Source: an uncultured SAR86 cluster bacterium (lineage in GTDB: Bacteria > Pseudomonadota > Gammaproteobacteria > Magnimaribacterales > D2472). From it: 64,000 nucleotides of DNA. The notes under the pieces were generated by a model. That model was not told where the DNA came from. It did not search any database and saw only the letters and a program-made list of their open reading frames with translations. Location of the stretch: positions 29,182-93,181 of the forward strand of contig CACJSU010000006.1 in the NCBI GenBank assembly GCA_902596165.1, in the 5' to 3' direction. Below, piece after piece: positions 8,611 to 17,345 of the stretch (position 1 is the first letter of the stretch; every line of letters starts with the position of its first letter). Both the position numbers and the translations under genes were made by a program.

Positions 8611-8781
8611 ATGGAATATAAAAAATGGGAATGCATTGTATGTGGACTAATATATGATGAAGAACTGGGTTGGCCAGATGATGGTATTGCCCCAGGAACT
8701 GCTTGGGATGATGTTCCTGATGATTGGTTATGTCCTGATTGTGGAGTAGGCAAAGAAGATTTTGAAATGGTAGAGATTTAA
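8611..8781 (+). CDS. Rubredoxin
   Basis: 56-aa ORF absent from the supplied track: [56 protein letters not shown], with two CxxCG knuckles. Confidence 0.95.
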   Translation: MEYKKWECIVCGLIYDEELGWPDDGIAPGTAWDDVPDDWLCPDCGVGKEDFEMVEI

Positions 8782-10043
8782 TGATTGATACGCCAAAAAA
8801 CCTAACCAGAAACATTCTCATAGGTTTGATTCTTGGTTTTGTTGTGGGCTCTTTTCTTTTTTATACAGATTTCTTTCCAAATTCAGTAGATGCTTTTGTA
8901 GAAAAGTATATTTTCAAGATGGGCGGAGACATCTTCATGAATCTCCTCAAGTTATTGGTTGTGCCTTTGGTCTTTTTCTCTTTGGTGACAGGGATCTCTT
9001 CTCTCGGAAGTTCACAGTCTCTAGGAAAACTTACATTTAAAACAGTAGGCTTTTACTTATTTACTACAGGCATCGCTGTTTCTTTGGCCCTTATAGCAGG
9101 CTCTTTCTTTCAGCCAGGTTCAAACTATTCATCTGATATAGCTATGGCTGCTCCAAGTTCATTGCCTCAAGGGCAAGGCATCTACTCAACAATTGTCGGT
9201 ATCTTCCCTTCAAATATTATTCAAGCCATGGCTGATAATCAGATGCTAGCAATAGTTTTTTTTAGCATTATATTTGGCTTGGCTCTAAATAAGACAAATC
9301 ACTTAACTGGAAATTTAAGCGATTCATTCACTAAATTAAATACAGTATTTCTACAACTTATCGTAATGATTATGAGCTTTGCGCCTTTGGGAGTTTTTTG
9401 CTTAATCGGAAAGTTTGTTATTGCTGATGGTCTTGATATTTTCCAAGACGTTGTAGCTTATGTTGTTCTTTTAATAGCGTTGCTCTTATTTCATGCAGCT
9501 TTTACTTACTCATTATTCTTAAAATTTATTGGAGGACTAAATCCATTAACTTTTTACAGAAAAATGAAAGACGTTGCTTTGTTTGCTTTTTCTACCTCAT
9601 CAAGCGCAGCAACAATTCCAGTAACCCTCAGAACAGTTAATCAAGACCTGGGCGTAAACCAAAACGTTGCATCTTTTGTTGTTCCTGTTGGCGCTACGAT
9701 CAACATGGATGGAACAGCCATCATGCAAGGTTTAGCAACAGTCTTTATTGCTCAAATGTCTGGGATTGATCTAACACTTTTCCAATACATTCAGGTGGTG
9801 TTGTTAGCAGTAGCAACCTCGATCGGAACTGCAGCTGTTCCATCGGCAGGAACCATTACTTTGATAATAATTTTGCAACAATTTAATCTGCCACTTGAAG
9901 CAATAGGGATCATTCTTGCAGTTGATAGAGTGCTAGATATGATCAGAACATCAGTCAATGTTACCGGCGATGCTGCAATTGCATGTATAGTTGCGAAGAC
10001 AGAGAACCAATTGGATGAAAATATTTTCAATTCAAAGGCTTAA
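8781..10043 (+). CDS. Dicarboxylate/amino acid:cation symporter (DAACS family)
   Basis: SSSAATIPVT, NMDGTAIMQG and DRVLDMIRTSVNVTGDA motifs; polytopic. Confidence 0.9.
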   Translation: MIDTPKNLTRNILIGLILGFVVGSFLFYTDFFPNSVDAFVEKYIFKMGGDIFMNLLKLLVVPLVFFSLVTGISSLGSSQSLGKLTFKTVGFYLFTTGIAVSLALIAGSFFQPGSNYSSDIAMAAPSSLPQGQGIYSTIVGIFPSNIIQAMADNQMLAIVFFSIIFGLALNKTNHLTGNLSDSFTKLNTVFLQLIVMIMSFAPLGVFCLIGKFVIADGLDIFQDVVAYVVLLIALLLFHAAFTYSLFLKFIGGLNPLTFYRKMKDVALFAFSTSSSAATIPVTLRTVNQDLGVNQNVASFVVPVGATINMDGTAIMQGLATVFIAQMSGIDLTLFQYIQVVLLAVATSIGTAAVPSAGTITLIIILQQFNLPLEAIGIILAVDRVLDMIRTSVNVTGDAAIACIVAKTENQLDENIFNSKA

Positions 10044-10103
10044 TTACTAATTAAATTCAATTTTATTTGATAAAATCTAACGCTTGTTTATAGGAGAGAA
10101 AGG

Positions 10104-12092
10104 ATGAATATATTAATTGCCCCAGCATTGGGTGTTCTTGGTTTGGTCGCTGCTTTTGTGGTGTTCAGTTTGGTCATGCGTTACTCAGATGGAACGGACC
10201 AAGTTAAAAAGATTGGCGATGAAATTCATAAGGGCGCAATGAAATTCATGAAAACCGAATATACCTATTTATTAATTTTTGTAGCCGTATTAGTTGTATT
10301 GGTCGCGACCTTTCTTACGATCCAATCAGCAATTGCAGTCGTAGTTGGTGCTGCCTGCTCATCTTTAGCAGGGTTTATTGGAATGTATGCAGCAACAAAA
10401 GCAAATGTTAGAACTGCAACTGCAGCCCAAAAAGACGGTGCAGCAGCAGCATTAAGCGTTTCTTTTTACGGTGGCTCAGTCATGGGATTATGTGTTGCTT
10501 CTCTTGGTTTAATTGGCCTAGGCGGTCTCTTTTATTTTTTTAGTGAATCTCATGTTCATGCTCTTGAGGGATTTGGAATGGGAGCATCTGTAGTAGCCTT
10601 ATTCTCTCGTGTTGGTGGAGGTATTTTTACTAAGAGCGCTGATGTTGGAGCGGACTTGGTAGGTAAGATTGAAGCAGGAATTCCTGAAGATGATCCAAGA
10701 AACCCAGGAGTTATTGCAGACAATGTTGGTGACAATGTTGGTGATGTCGCTGGAATGGGATCAGATATTTTTGAATCTTACTGTGGGTCAATGATTGCTT
10801 CGATTGCTATAGCCTACACTTTAGGCTCAAAGGAAATGATGATGTTTCCATTGGCTTTAACTTCAATTGGTTTAATAGCTTCGATCATTGGAATCATAAT
10901 AGTTAAACTGCAATCTGCTAAAGCGCCTGCAAGTGCTTTACGCTCTGGAACTCTTTTAGCTCCTGCAATTTTTATTGTTATGGCATATTTTTTAACAAAT
11001 AGCATAGATGGCGTGTCAATGAATGTATGGTGGGCAGTTGTCTGTGGTGCTATTGGTGGAGTCTTAATTGGACTAATCACTGAGTATTACACCGGTGGAA
11101 ACCCAGTAAAGAAAATTGCTGAGTCAGGTGAAACCGGGTCTGCGACTGTTATGATTTCTGGTCTTTCAGTTGGAATGCAATCTGTTGTAATTCCAATTTC
11201 AGTTCTAGCAACAATTATTTTAATTTCAACAACTCTATCAGGAGTTTATGGAGTGGGTATTGCTGCAGTAGGAATGCTTTCAACAGTTGGTATAACCATG
11301 GCGATTGATGCATACGGACCAGTTGCAGATAACGCTGGTGGTATTGCTGAGATGGCTGGCATGGGTGAGGACGTGAGAGAAATTACCGATTCTTTGGATG
11401 AGCTAGGAAATACAACAGCAGCTATCGGCAAAGGATTCGCAATTGGAGCTGCAGCTCTAGCAGCACTTGCAATTATTTCTGCATTTTCTGCAGTTGTTAG
11501 TTTAAATTTTGGTGAAGCATTTACGTTATCTTTAGGCCAACCAATCGTCTTAGTAGGAATGTTTATAGGAATTTGTATTCCATTCTTAATTTCTTCGATT
11601 ACCATGACAGCCGTTGGCGATGCTGCATTTGAAATGATCAATGAAATTCGAAGACAGTTCAGAGAAATCACCGGCTTAATGGAAGGCAATGCTGATCCTG
11701 ATTCAGAAAAATGCGTTGAGATAGCAACTAAAGCTGCTCTTAAGAAAATGATGTTACCTGGTGTTATTGCTGTAGCAATGCCTGCAGTCATTGGGTTTGG
11801 TTTGGGCGCCATGGCTTTAGGTGGAATGCTTGCTGGTGGACTATTAGGTTGTGTTGCACTTGCTTTGTTTATGGCAAATGCAGGTGGAGCTTGGGACAAT
11901 GCTAAGAAATATGTTGAGAAGGGCAATTATGGTGGCAAGGGTTCTGATACTCATGCCGCAGTCGTTGTTGGAGACACGGTTGGAGATCCATTCAAAGATA
12001 CATCTGGACCATCAATGAACATCTTAATCAATGTTATGGCAATTGTGAGTTTAGTCATAGCTCCGTTATTAACATTGAATGGAATGTTGTAA
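10104..12092 (+). CDS. hppA: Membrane-bound ion-translocating pyrophosphatase, probably K+-dependent subfamily
   Basis: DVGADLVGKIEAGIPEDDPRNPGVIADNVGDNVGDVAGMGSDIFESY; DNAGGIAEMA; GNTTAAIGKGFAIG; GDTVGDPFKDTSGPS. Confidence 0.95.
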   Translation: MNILIAPALGVLGLVAAFVVFSLVMRYSDGTDQVKKIGDEIHKGAMKFMKTEYTYLLIFVAVLVVLVATFLTIQSAIAVVVGAACSSLAGFIGMYAATKANVRTATAAQKDGAAAALSVSFYGGSVMGLCVASLGLIGLGGLFYFFSESHVHALEGFGMGASVVALFSRVGGGIFTKSADVGADLVGKIEAGIPEDDPRNPGVIADNVGDNVGDVAGMGSDIFESYCGSMIASIAIAYTLGSKEMMMFPLALTSIGLIASIIGIIIVKLQSAKAPASALRSGTLLAPAIFIVMAYFLTNSIDGVSMNVWWAVVCGAIGGVLIGLITEYYTGGNPVKKIAESGETGSATVMISGLSVGMQSVVIPISVLATIILISTTLSGVYGVGIAAVGMLSTVGITMAIDAYGPVADNAGGIAEMAGMGEDVREITDSLDELGNTTAAIGKGFAIGAAALAALAIISAFSAVVSLNFGEAFTLSLGQPIVLVGMFIGICIPFLISSITMTAVGDAAFEMINEIRRQFREITGLMEGNADPDSEKCVEIATKAALKKMMLPGVIAVAMPAVIGFGLGAMALGGMLAGGLLGCVALALFMANAGGAWDNAKKYVEKGNYGGKGSDTHAAVVVGDTVGDPFKDTSGPSMNILINVMAIVSLVIAPLLTLNGML

Positions 12093-12115
12093 AAATTACT
12101 TTAGCTAAAAATAAG

Positions 12116-12139
12116 AAACCCGCAATAGCGGGTTTTTTT
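12116..12139 (+). terminator. Rho-independent terminator after hppA
   Basis: AAACCCGC-AATA-GCGGGTTTTTTTA. Confidence 0.9.
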
Positions 12140-12190
12140 ATTTCTAATTTAAAGTTTTAGTATGATAATCTGATTTAGAGAGGTAAAAAT

Positions 12191-12595
12191 ATGAATCAAA
12201 CAGCACTTTTGGCACCAGTTCTAGTATTGGCGCTTTGGACTTTTACAATTTTCTTAGTGATGGCTTTTGGCAGGCTCAGATCTATGGACAATCCTCAGGA
12301 TGCAGCTCATACAAAAGATCTAAAAGGAGCAATGCCTGCTTGGGTTGAAAGGACGGGAGATAACTATAATCATCTTTTTGAGCAGCCCGTTGCATTTTAT
12401 GTGGTTACTTTATCAATCGCCTTAATTAATAATTTTGATTCTTTGATCGTTCAATTAGCATGGGCATTTGTGATCTTAAGAATCATTCATTCACTAGTTC
12501 AGTTAACATTTAACATGGTGCTAGTAAGATTCTTACTATTTGCTGTAGGATGGCTAATTATCGCCTATATGGCTTGTTCTCAGCTAATTGCTTAG
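12191..12595 (+). CDS. MAPEG family membrane protein
   Basis: 134 aa with four hydrophobic segments; RTGDNYNHLFEQPVAFYV and RIIHSLVQLTFN are MAPEG-like. Confidence 0.82.
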   Translation: MNQTALLAPVLVLALWTFTIFLVMAFGRLRSMDNPQDAAHTKDLKGAMPAWVERTGDNYNHLFEQPVAFYVVTLSIALINNFDSLIVQLAWAFVILRIIHSLVQLTFNMVLVRFLLFAVGWLIIAYMACSQLIA

Positions 12596-12621
12596 GATCA
12601 TTGAAAATTTTGACTAGATAA

Positions 12622-14685
12622 CTAAGCGTCAGCAAAAGCTATAGAACCTGAAATCCATCTTTCTATCAACTGATTAGCAAGCTCAGGCTCCTCATTACAT
12701 ATTGATTCAGCAACTTTTTTGGTTTCCATTAAATACTGACTGTCTCTAACTAGATTTGTATATTTCATCGGCACAATGCCTGTTTGTTGAGCGCCCATGA
12801 TCTCTCCAGGGCCTCTTATGACCAGATCCTCTTCAGCAATTTTGAAACCGTCTTGAGAGTCTACCAATACTTGGAGTCTTTGCGATGAGATATCATGAAT
12901 CTTATCTTTGTGCAGAAGAATGCAATAACTCTCTTTGGTTCCTCTGCCTATTCTGCCTCTCAATTGATGCAATTGCGCCAAACCAAACCTTTCAGCATTT
13001 TCAATCACCATGATATCTGCATCAGGAATATCAACTCCAACCTCAACAACGGTCGTTGATACTAAGATTGAAGTTTTAGAATCTTTGAAAGCTTGAATCT
13101 GCTCCTGCTTTTTAATTGCTGAGAGCTTGCCATGCAGGCAACCAACTTTATCTTGACCAAAATGCTCAGATAAATCTTCGTGGGTTTCCATGACAGCATT
13201 TAAATCCAAGTTCTCAGATTCTTCAATTAAGGGGCATACCCAATATACTTTGCTACCTTTTTTTGTAGCAGCTGAGATTCTTTTAATGAGTTTATCTTTT
13301 CCACTTAGCGGCAAGCATGATGTTTGAATTGGTTTTCTGCCAGGCGGTAATTCATCTATCACTGAAACATCCATGTTTGCATATACGCTCATCGACAGTG
13401 TTCTTGGAATTGGGGTAGCTGTTAATGTGAGCTGATGAGGCGCAGATTTTTCAGAATCATTTTTCTTCCTTAAGGCTAGTCTTTGATTTACTCCAAACCT
13501 ATGTTGCTCGTCGATGATTATGAGGGCAAGATTAGAAAACTCGACACTCTTTTGGAATAAAGCATGAGTTCCAACCAATAGTTTGATCTTACTATCCTTA
13601 AGATTCTCTAAGACTTTTTTTCTCTGGCTTGCAGAGGTGCTACCAGTAAGAAGAGCCACTTTTACTGCTTGTTTGTTAAAAAACGATTTCAAACTAAGAA
13701 AATGTTGCTCTGCTAGAAGTGTGGTTGGGGCCATAAAAGCAACCTGAAACGATGAATCAAGAGCCAAGGCAGCAGCCAAAGCGCCCACCACTGTTTTTCC
13801 TGATCCAACATCTCCTTGGACCAATCGCATCATAGGAACTTCTTGTGCTAGATCCTCTTTAATTTCACTTACAACTCTTGCTTGGGCTCCAGTTAATTCA
13901 AAAGGAAAATTTGATTTAACTTCTTTTGTCCATTCGCCTTCTTTAGTTAATGAATAGGCATGGTGGCGTTTTTGTTTGCGTTTTAAAAAAGCCATACCAG
14001 CTTGAAAAGCAATCATTTCTTCTTTTAATAGTCTTACTCTTGCTGGATGAGAGCCACCTGGCAGCATTTCATTGATGTCAATATCTGCCTCAGGATTATG
14101 GATAATTTGCAGGGCATCAATAATTTTCATGTTTAAAGATGCATCATATTTTTCAACATCAAGAAAGTCTTCTTCAAAATTTAATTTTGAAATTGCAGCT
14201 TGAATAAATCCTCTAATTTTTTTTTGTCCTATGCCCTTGGGGACTCTATACACAGGCGTTAATTTTTTGTCTTTTAATTCATGATCACTTGAAATAACTT
14301 CATACTCAGGATGGATCATTTCTAACCCATATCTACTTAGGCTCACTTTTCCATAACATAAAAGCTCAGTTCCAGCTTTAAGTTGCTTAGTTTGGGCGGG
14401 ATGGAAATAAAAGAAGCGAATATTGATATTAGAATATGAATCAGCTGATTTAAGCACCATCATCTTTCTTGGTCTATATAGCACCTGTGTCGACAAAATC
14501 TTTACTTTAATTAATTTTTCATCTCCTGGTTGTAGGTCACTTATATATGAAATTTTTGTTCTATCTTGGTACCCAAAAGGAAGATGAAAGCAGAGATCTC
14601 TTAAGTTAAAAATTCCAATAAGATGAAGTTTTTCAACGATAGAGGGTCCGATGCCCTTTAATTGAGTGAGTTCAATATTAGCCAC
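12622..14685 (-). CDS. recG: ATP-dependent DNA helicase RecG
   Basis: GIGPSIVEKL wedge region, GDVGSGKT, DEQHRFGV, LTATPIPRTL, QLRGRIGRG. Confidence 0.96.
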   Translation of the reverse strand: MANIELTQLKGIGPSIVEKLHLIGIFNLRDLCFHLPFGYQDRTKISYISDLQPGDEKLIKVKILSTQVLYRPRKMMVLKSADSYSNINIRFFYFHPAQTKQLKAGTELLCYGKVSLSRYGLEMIHPEYEVISSDHELKDKKLTPVYRVPKGIGQKKIRGFIQAAISKLNFEEDFLDVEKYDASLNMKIIDALQIIHNPEADIDINEMLPGGSHPARVRLLKEEMIAFQAGMAFLKRKQKRHHAYSLTKEGEWTKEVKSNFPFELTGAQARVVSEIKEDLAQEVPMMRLVQGDVGSGKTVVGALAAALALDSSFQVAFMAPTTLLAEQHFLSLKSFFNKQAVKVALLTGSTSASQRKKVLENLKDSKIKLLVGTHALFQKSVEFSNLALIIIDEQHRFGVNQRLALRKKNDSEKSAPHQLTLTATPIPRTLSMSVYANMDVSVIDELPPGRKPIQTSCLPLSGKDKLIKRISAATKKGSKVYWVCPLIEESENLDLNAVMETHEDLSEHFGQDKVGCLHGKLSAIKKQEQIQAFKDSKTSILVSTTVVEVGVDIPDADIMVIENAERFGLAQLHQLRGRIGRGTKESYCILLHKDKIHDISSQRLQVLVDSQDGFKIAEEDLVIRGPGEIMGAQQTGIVPMKYTNLVRDSQYLMETKKVAESICNEEPELANQLIERWISGSIAFADA

Positions 14686-14728
14686 TTAACGATAATACTT
14701 TTAATATAAGGACTTTAGAAACATATAT

Positions 14729-15508
14729 ATGAAAAAAGTTTTAATTATAGGTTACGGAGATATTGGAAGACGGGTTGCGGCCAGCCTTCCCAGCAAAGAA
14801 TTTATAGGTGTTTCCAGAAGCGCGCCTTCCAACCTAGATAATGTTACATTCATTCAACAAGACTGGATTAATCAATCAAGCTTGAAGCTGCGATCTACAG
14901 ACTTCTCAACCATTGTGATGGTATTAAAGCCAACCTCCCCAGACAGTGATGGCTATCAGAAAGGATTTTTAGATGCCTCATATCAAATTATGGATTTTTT
15001 TAATAACAATATAAGTTATGAAAAATTACTTATTGTCACTTCAACTAGAGTGTATGGTTTAGGCAATGGAAGAGATATTACTGAAGCGGTGAAGCCTTTG
15101 CCTGATGATGAACAGGCAAGAATTATTTTAGAGTATGAAGAGTTTGTATCCCGTAAATCAAAAGTTGAACCACTGATTTTGCGGCCATCAGGATTATATG
15201 ATGATCGATCTCATTGGATGAGAAACCATGTGAATACTTTTGATGGAAAAAAATATCCTCTACGATTTGCTGAAGGCAATATGTTTAGTAGAGATAATCT
15301 TGCATTGGTTATAGCAAATTATATCTGCAATAAAGAATTAGCTTACATATCTGGTCCACTAATCTGCAGCGAGAAAACTCAGAAGTATAGTGAGACTTTT
15401 TCTCTTGTTTGCCCCGAACACTCTTTTGAAGATTTTTTTATTAGTACAGATAATATTGGTAAGTCATTTGATCCGCAAAAGTTATTAGACAGTGGTTTAA
15501 TGAGATAA
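14729..15508 (+). CDS. NAD(P)-binding epimerase/dehydratase-like protein (YeeZ-type)
   Basis: N-terminal VLIIGYGDIGRRVAASL Rossmann motif, STRVYG, LRPSGLYDD. Confidence 0.75.
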   Translation: MKKVLIIGYGDIGRRVAASLPSKEFIGVSRSAPSNLDNVTFIQQDWINQSSLKLRSTDFSTIVMVLKPTSPDSDGYQKGFLDASYQIMDFFNNNISYEKLLIVTSTRVYGLGNGRDITEAVKPLPDDEQARIILEYEEFVSRKSKVEPLILRPSGLYDDRSHWMRNHVNTFDGKKYPLRFAEGNMFSRDNLALVIANYICNKELAYISGPLICSEKTQKYSETFSLVCPEHSFEDFFISTDNIGKSFDPQKLLDSGLMR

Positions 15509-15532
15509 TGATGAAAAGTATTTAGGAATCTT

Positions 15533-16384
15533 ATGTTTTACAGCATGACAGGGTATGGAACAGGACAAGCAACTTCAAAGAAGATGGAGGTTTTGTGTGA
15601 AATTAAGTCAGTTAATAACAGGTTTATAGATATTTCTTTCAGAGGATATAGCTTGCCAAATGATTTAGAGGAATATATAAAAAATCAGATTAAGAAAAAG
15701 TTTCTTAGAGGATCTTTTGAGGTAAAAATTCACGATAATTTCCAATCAGAGCATTCGTATGAGCTTAATCAAGAAAGTATCAGGAACTTAAAGAGTACTT
15801 TGAAAGCTAGCAAAGATTTTAAACACTTAAATCTTAAATTAAGCGATTTAAGAGATATTCCAGGCCTTTTAACAGTTAGGACTTCAAAAAAAGATATTTC
15901 AACCTTAGGCAAAAAAGCATTAAATGTTGCAATAAAGAAGTTAGTTGATTCTAGGGCTAAGGAAGGTCAAAAAATAGAAAAAATTGTTCTAGCTAAGACA
16001 TTATTTTTAAAAAATGCTCATCAAAAATTATCGAAGTCGGCACCTTCATTGCTCAAGCACAGAGTGAAAACTATCAAGAATAAGTTCATCCAAAAGAATC
16101 TTGATATTAACAAAGATGAAATAGCTAATGAGCTATCAAGTGTGGAGCTAAAACATGATATAGCTGAGGAGCTTGAAAGAATTAGTTTTCATATTGAGTC
16201 GCTTAATAAATTATTCAAATTTAAAAATGCGCATGGTAAAAAAATGGACTTTATCCTCCAAGAATTATTTAGAGAAGTAAATACTCTCTCAGTTAAGATA
16301 GATAAACCAGATTTAAAAGATTTGGCATTAACCATGAAGTTAAAGGTAGAGGAGCTGCGTGAGCAGGCTCAAAATTTAGAGTGA
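15533..16384 (+). CDS. yicC: YicC family endoribonuclease-like protein
   Basis: MTGYGTGQ, EIKSVNNRFIDISFR, GKKMDFILQELFREVNTLSVK, VEELREQAQNLE; precedes gmk. Confidence 0.93.
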   Translation: MFYSMTGYGTGQATSKKMEVLCEIKSVNNRFIDISFRGYSLPNDLEEYIKNQIKKKFLRGSFEVKIHDNFQSEHSYELNQESIRNLKSTLKASKDFKHLNLKLSDLRDIPGLLTVRTSKKDISTLGKKALNVAIKKLVDSRAKEGQKIEKIVLAKTLFLKNAHQKLSKSAPSLLKHRVKTIKNKFIQKNLDINKDEIANELSSVELKHDIAEELERISFHIESLNKLFKFKNAHGKKMDFILQELFREVNTLSVKIDKPDLKDLALTMKLKVEELREQAQNLE

Positions 16385-17013
16385 TGAAAGATCCAAAACT
16401 ATTTTTGGTTTCTGCTCCGTCTGGTGCTGGCAAATCTTCATTAATTGATGCGGTTTTAGCTAAAGCAAATCAGTCTCTTTTACCTCTTGAGTTATCTGTC
16501 TCTTACACTACAAGATCTCCAAGAAAAGGTGAATCAAATGGTAATCAATATTTCTTTATTTCAGAAGAAGAGTTTATAGAGAAAAAAAATTCTAATTTTT
16601 TTCTTGAACATGCCAAAGTTCATGACAATTGGTATGGAACTTCTCTAGATTTTGTGCAGTCAAAGCTAAGCTCAGGAGTAAATTTAATTCTTGAGATTGA
16701 TGTGCAAGGGTTTAGGCAGATTAATGATTTATCTTTTAGTTATGATTCGATTTTTATTCTCCCTCCATCCATGCATTCTCTAGAAGAAAGAATAAAAAGT
16801 AGGGGAGACGAAGATCTAGAGTCAATTAATTTAAGGTTAAGAAATGCAATAGACGAATTAGCCTATGCGAATGAGTATAGGCATATTATTATCAACGATT
16901 CTTTTGATGATGCAGAAAATGAGCTTTTTGGAATTATTGCTCAAGAAAAGTCGTTTAATAGGCAAAATACTGAAGAAGTCCAACAGTTTTTAGCTCAGCT
17001 ATTGTCTTATTAG
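16381..17013 (+). CDS. gmk: Guanylate kinase
   Basis: SAPSGAGKSSL, SYTTRSPRKGE, ILEIDVQG, RLRNA. Confidence 0.95.
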   Translation: MMKDPKLFLVSAPSGAGKSSLIDAVLAKANQSLLPLELSVSYTTRSPRKGESNGNQYFFISEEEFIEKKNSNFFLEHAKVHDNWYGTSLDFVQSKLSSGVNLILEIDVQGFRQINDLSFSYDSIFILPPSMHSLEERIKSRGDEDLESINLRLRNAIDELAYANEYRHIIINDSFDDAENELFGIIAQEKSFNRQNTEEVQQFLAQLLSY

Positions 17014-17051
17014 GCAAATAAACACTAAAATACGCCCTCGGAGAATACATT

Positions 17052-17324
17052 ATGGCAAGAATTACAGTAGAAGGTTGTTTAGATAAAGTCCAAAGTAGAT
17101 TTGAATTAATCCTGTTGGCCTCTGGAAGAGCAAGGCAGCTTTCAACAACTAGCAGAGAGCCAATGGTAGAATGGGAAGATGACAAACCTACCATTGTTGC
17201 TTTAAGAGAAATTGAAGAAGGTCTTATTACAAAAGAAATCCTTGATAAAACTCTTGAAGAAGATGTCCTTTTAGACGAGTTTGCTATTGACAGAGAAAAA
17301 CCACAAGACGAAATTATCGGTTAA
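17052..17324 (+). CDS. rpoZ: DNA-directed RNA polymerase subunit omega
   Basis: [30 protein letters not shown]...VALREIEEG. Confidence 0.96.
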   Translation: MARITVEGCLDKVQSRFELILLASGRARQLSTTSREPMVEWEDDKPTIVALREIEEGLITKEILDKTLEEDVLLDEFAIDREKPQDEIIG

Positions 17325-17345
17325 TGTTAATCCTGGAGCTTCTAA

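Noticed and set aside
8559-8821. 64-aa and 77-aa minus-strand ORFs
   Set aside because: They are antisense to the rubredoxin gene, which has unmistakable CxxC motifs.
11246-11926. 226-aa minus-strand ORF antisense to hppA
   Set aside because: Low-complexity Ala/Ile/Pro/Ser-rich product with no recognisable family, fully within a highly conserved pyrophosphatase; a by-product of codon structure.
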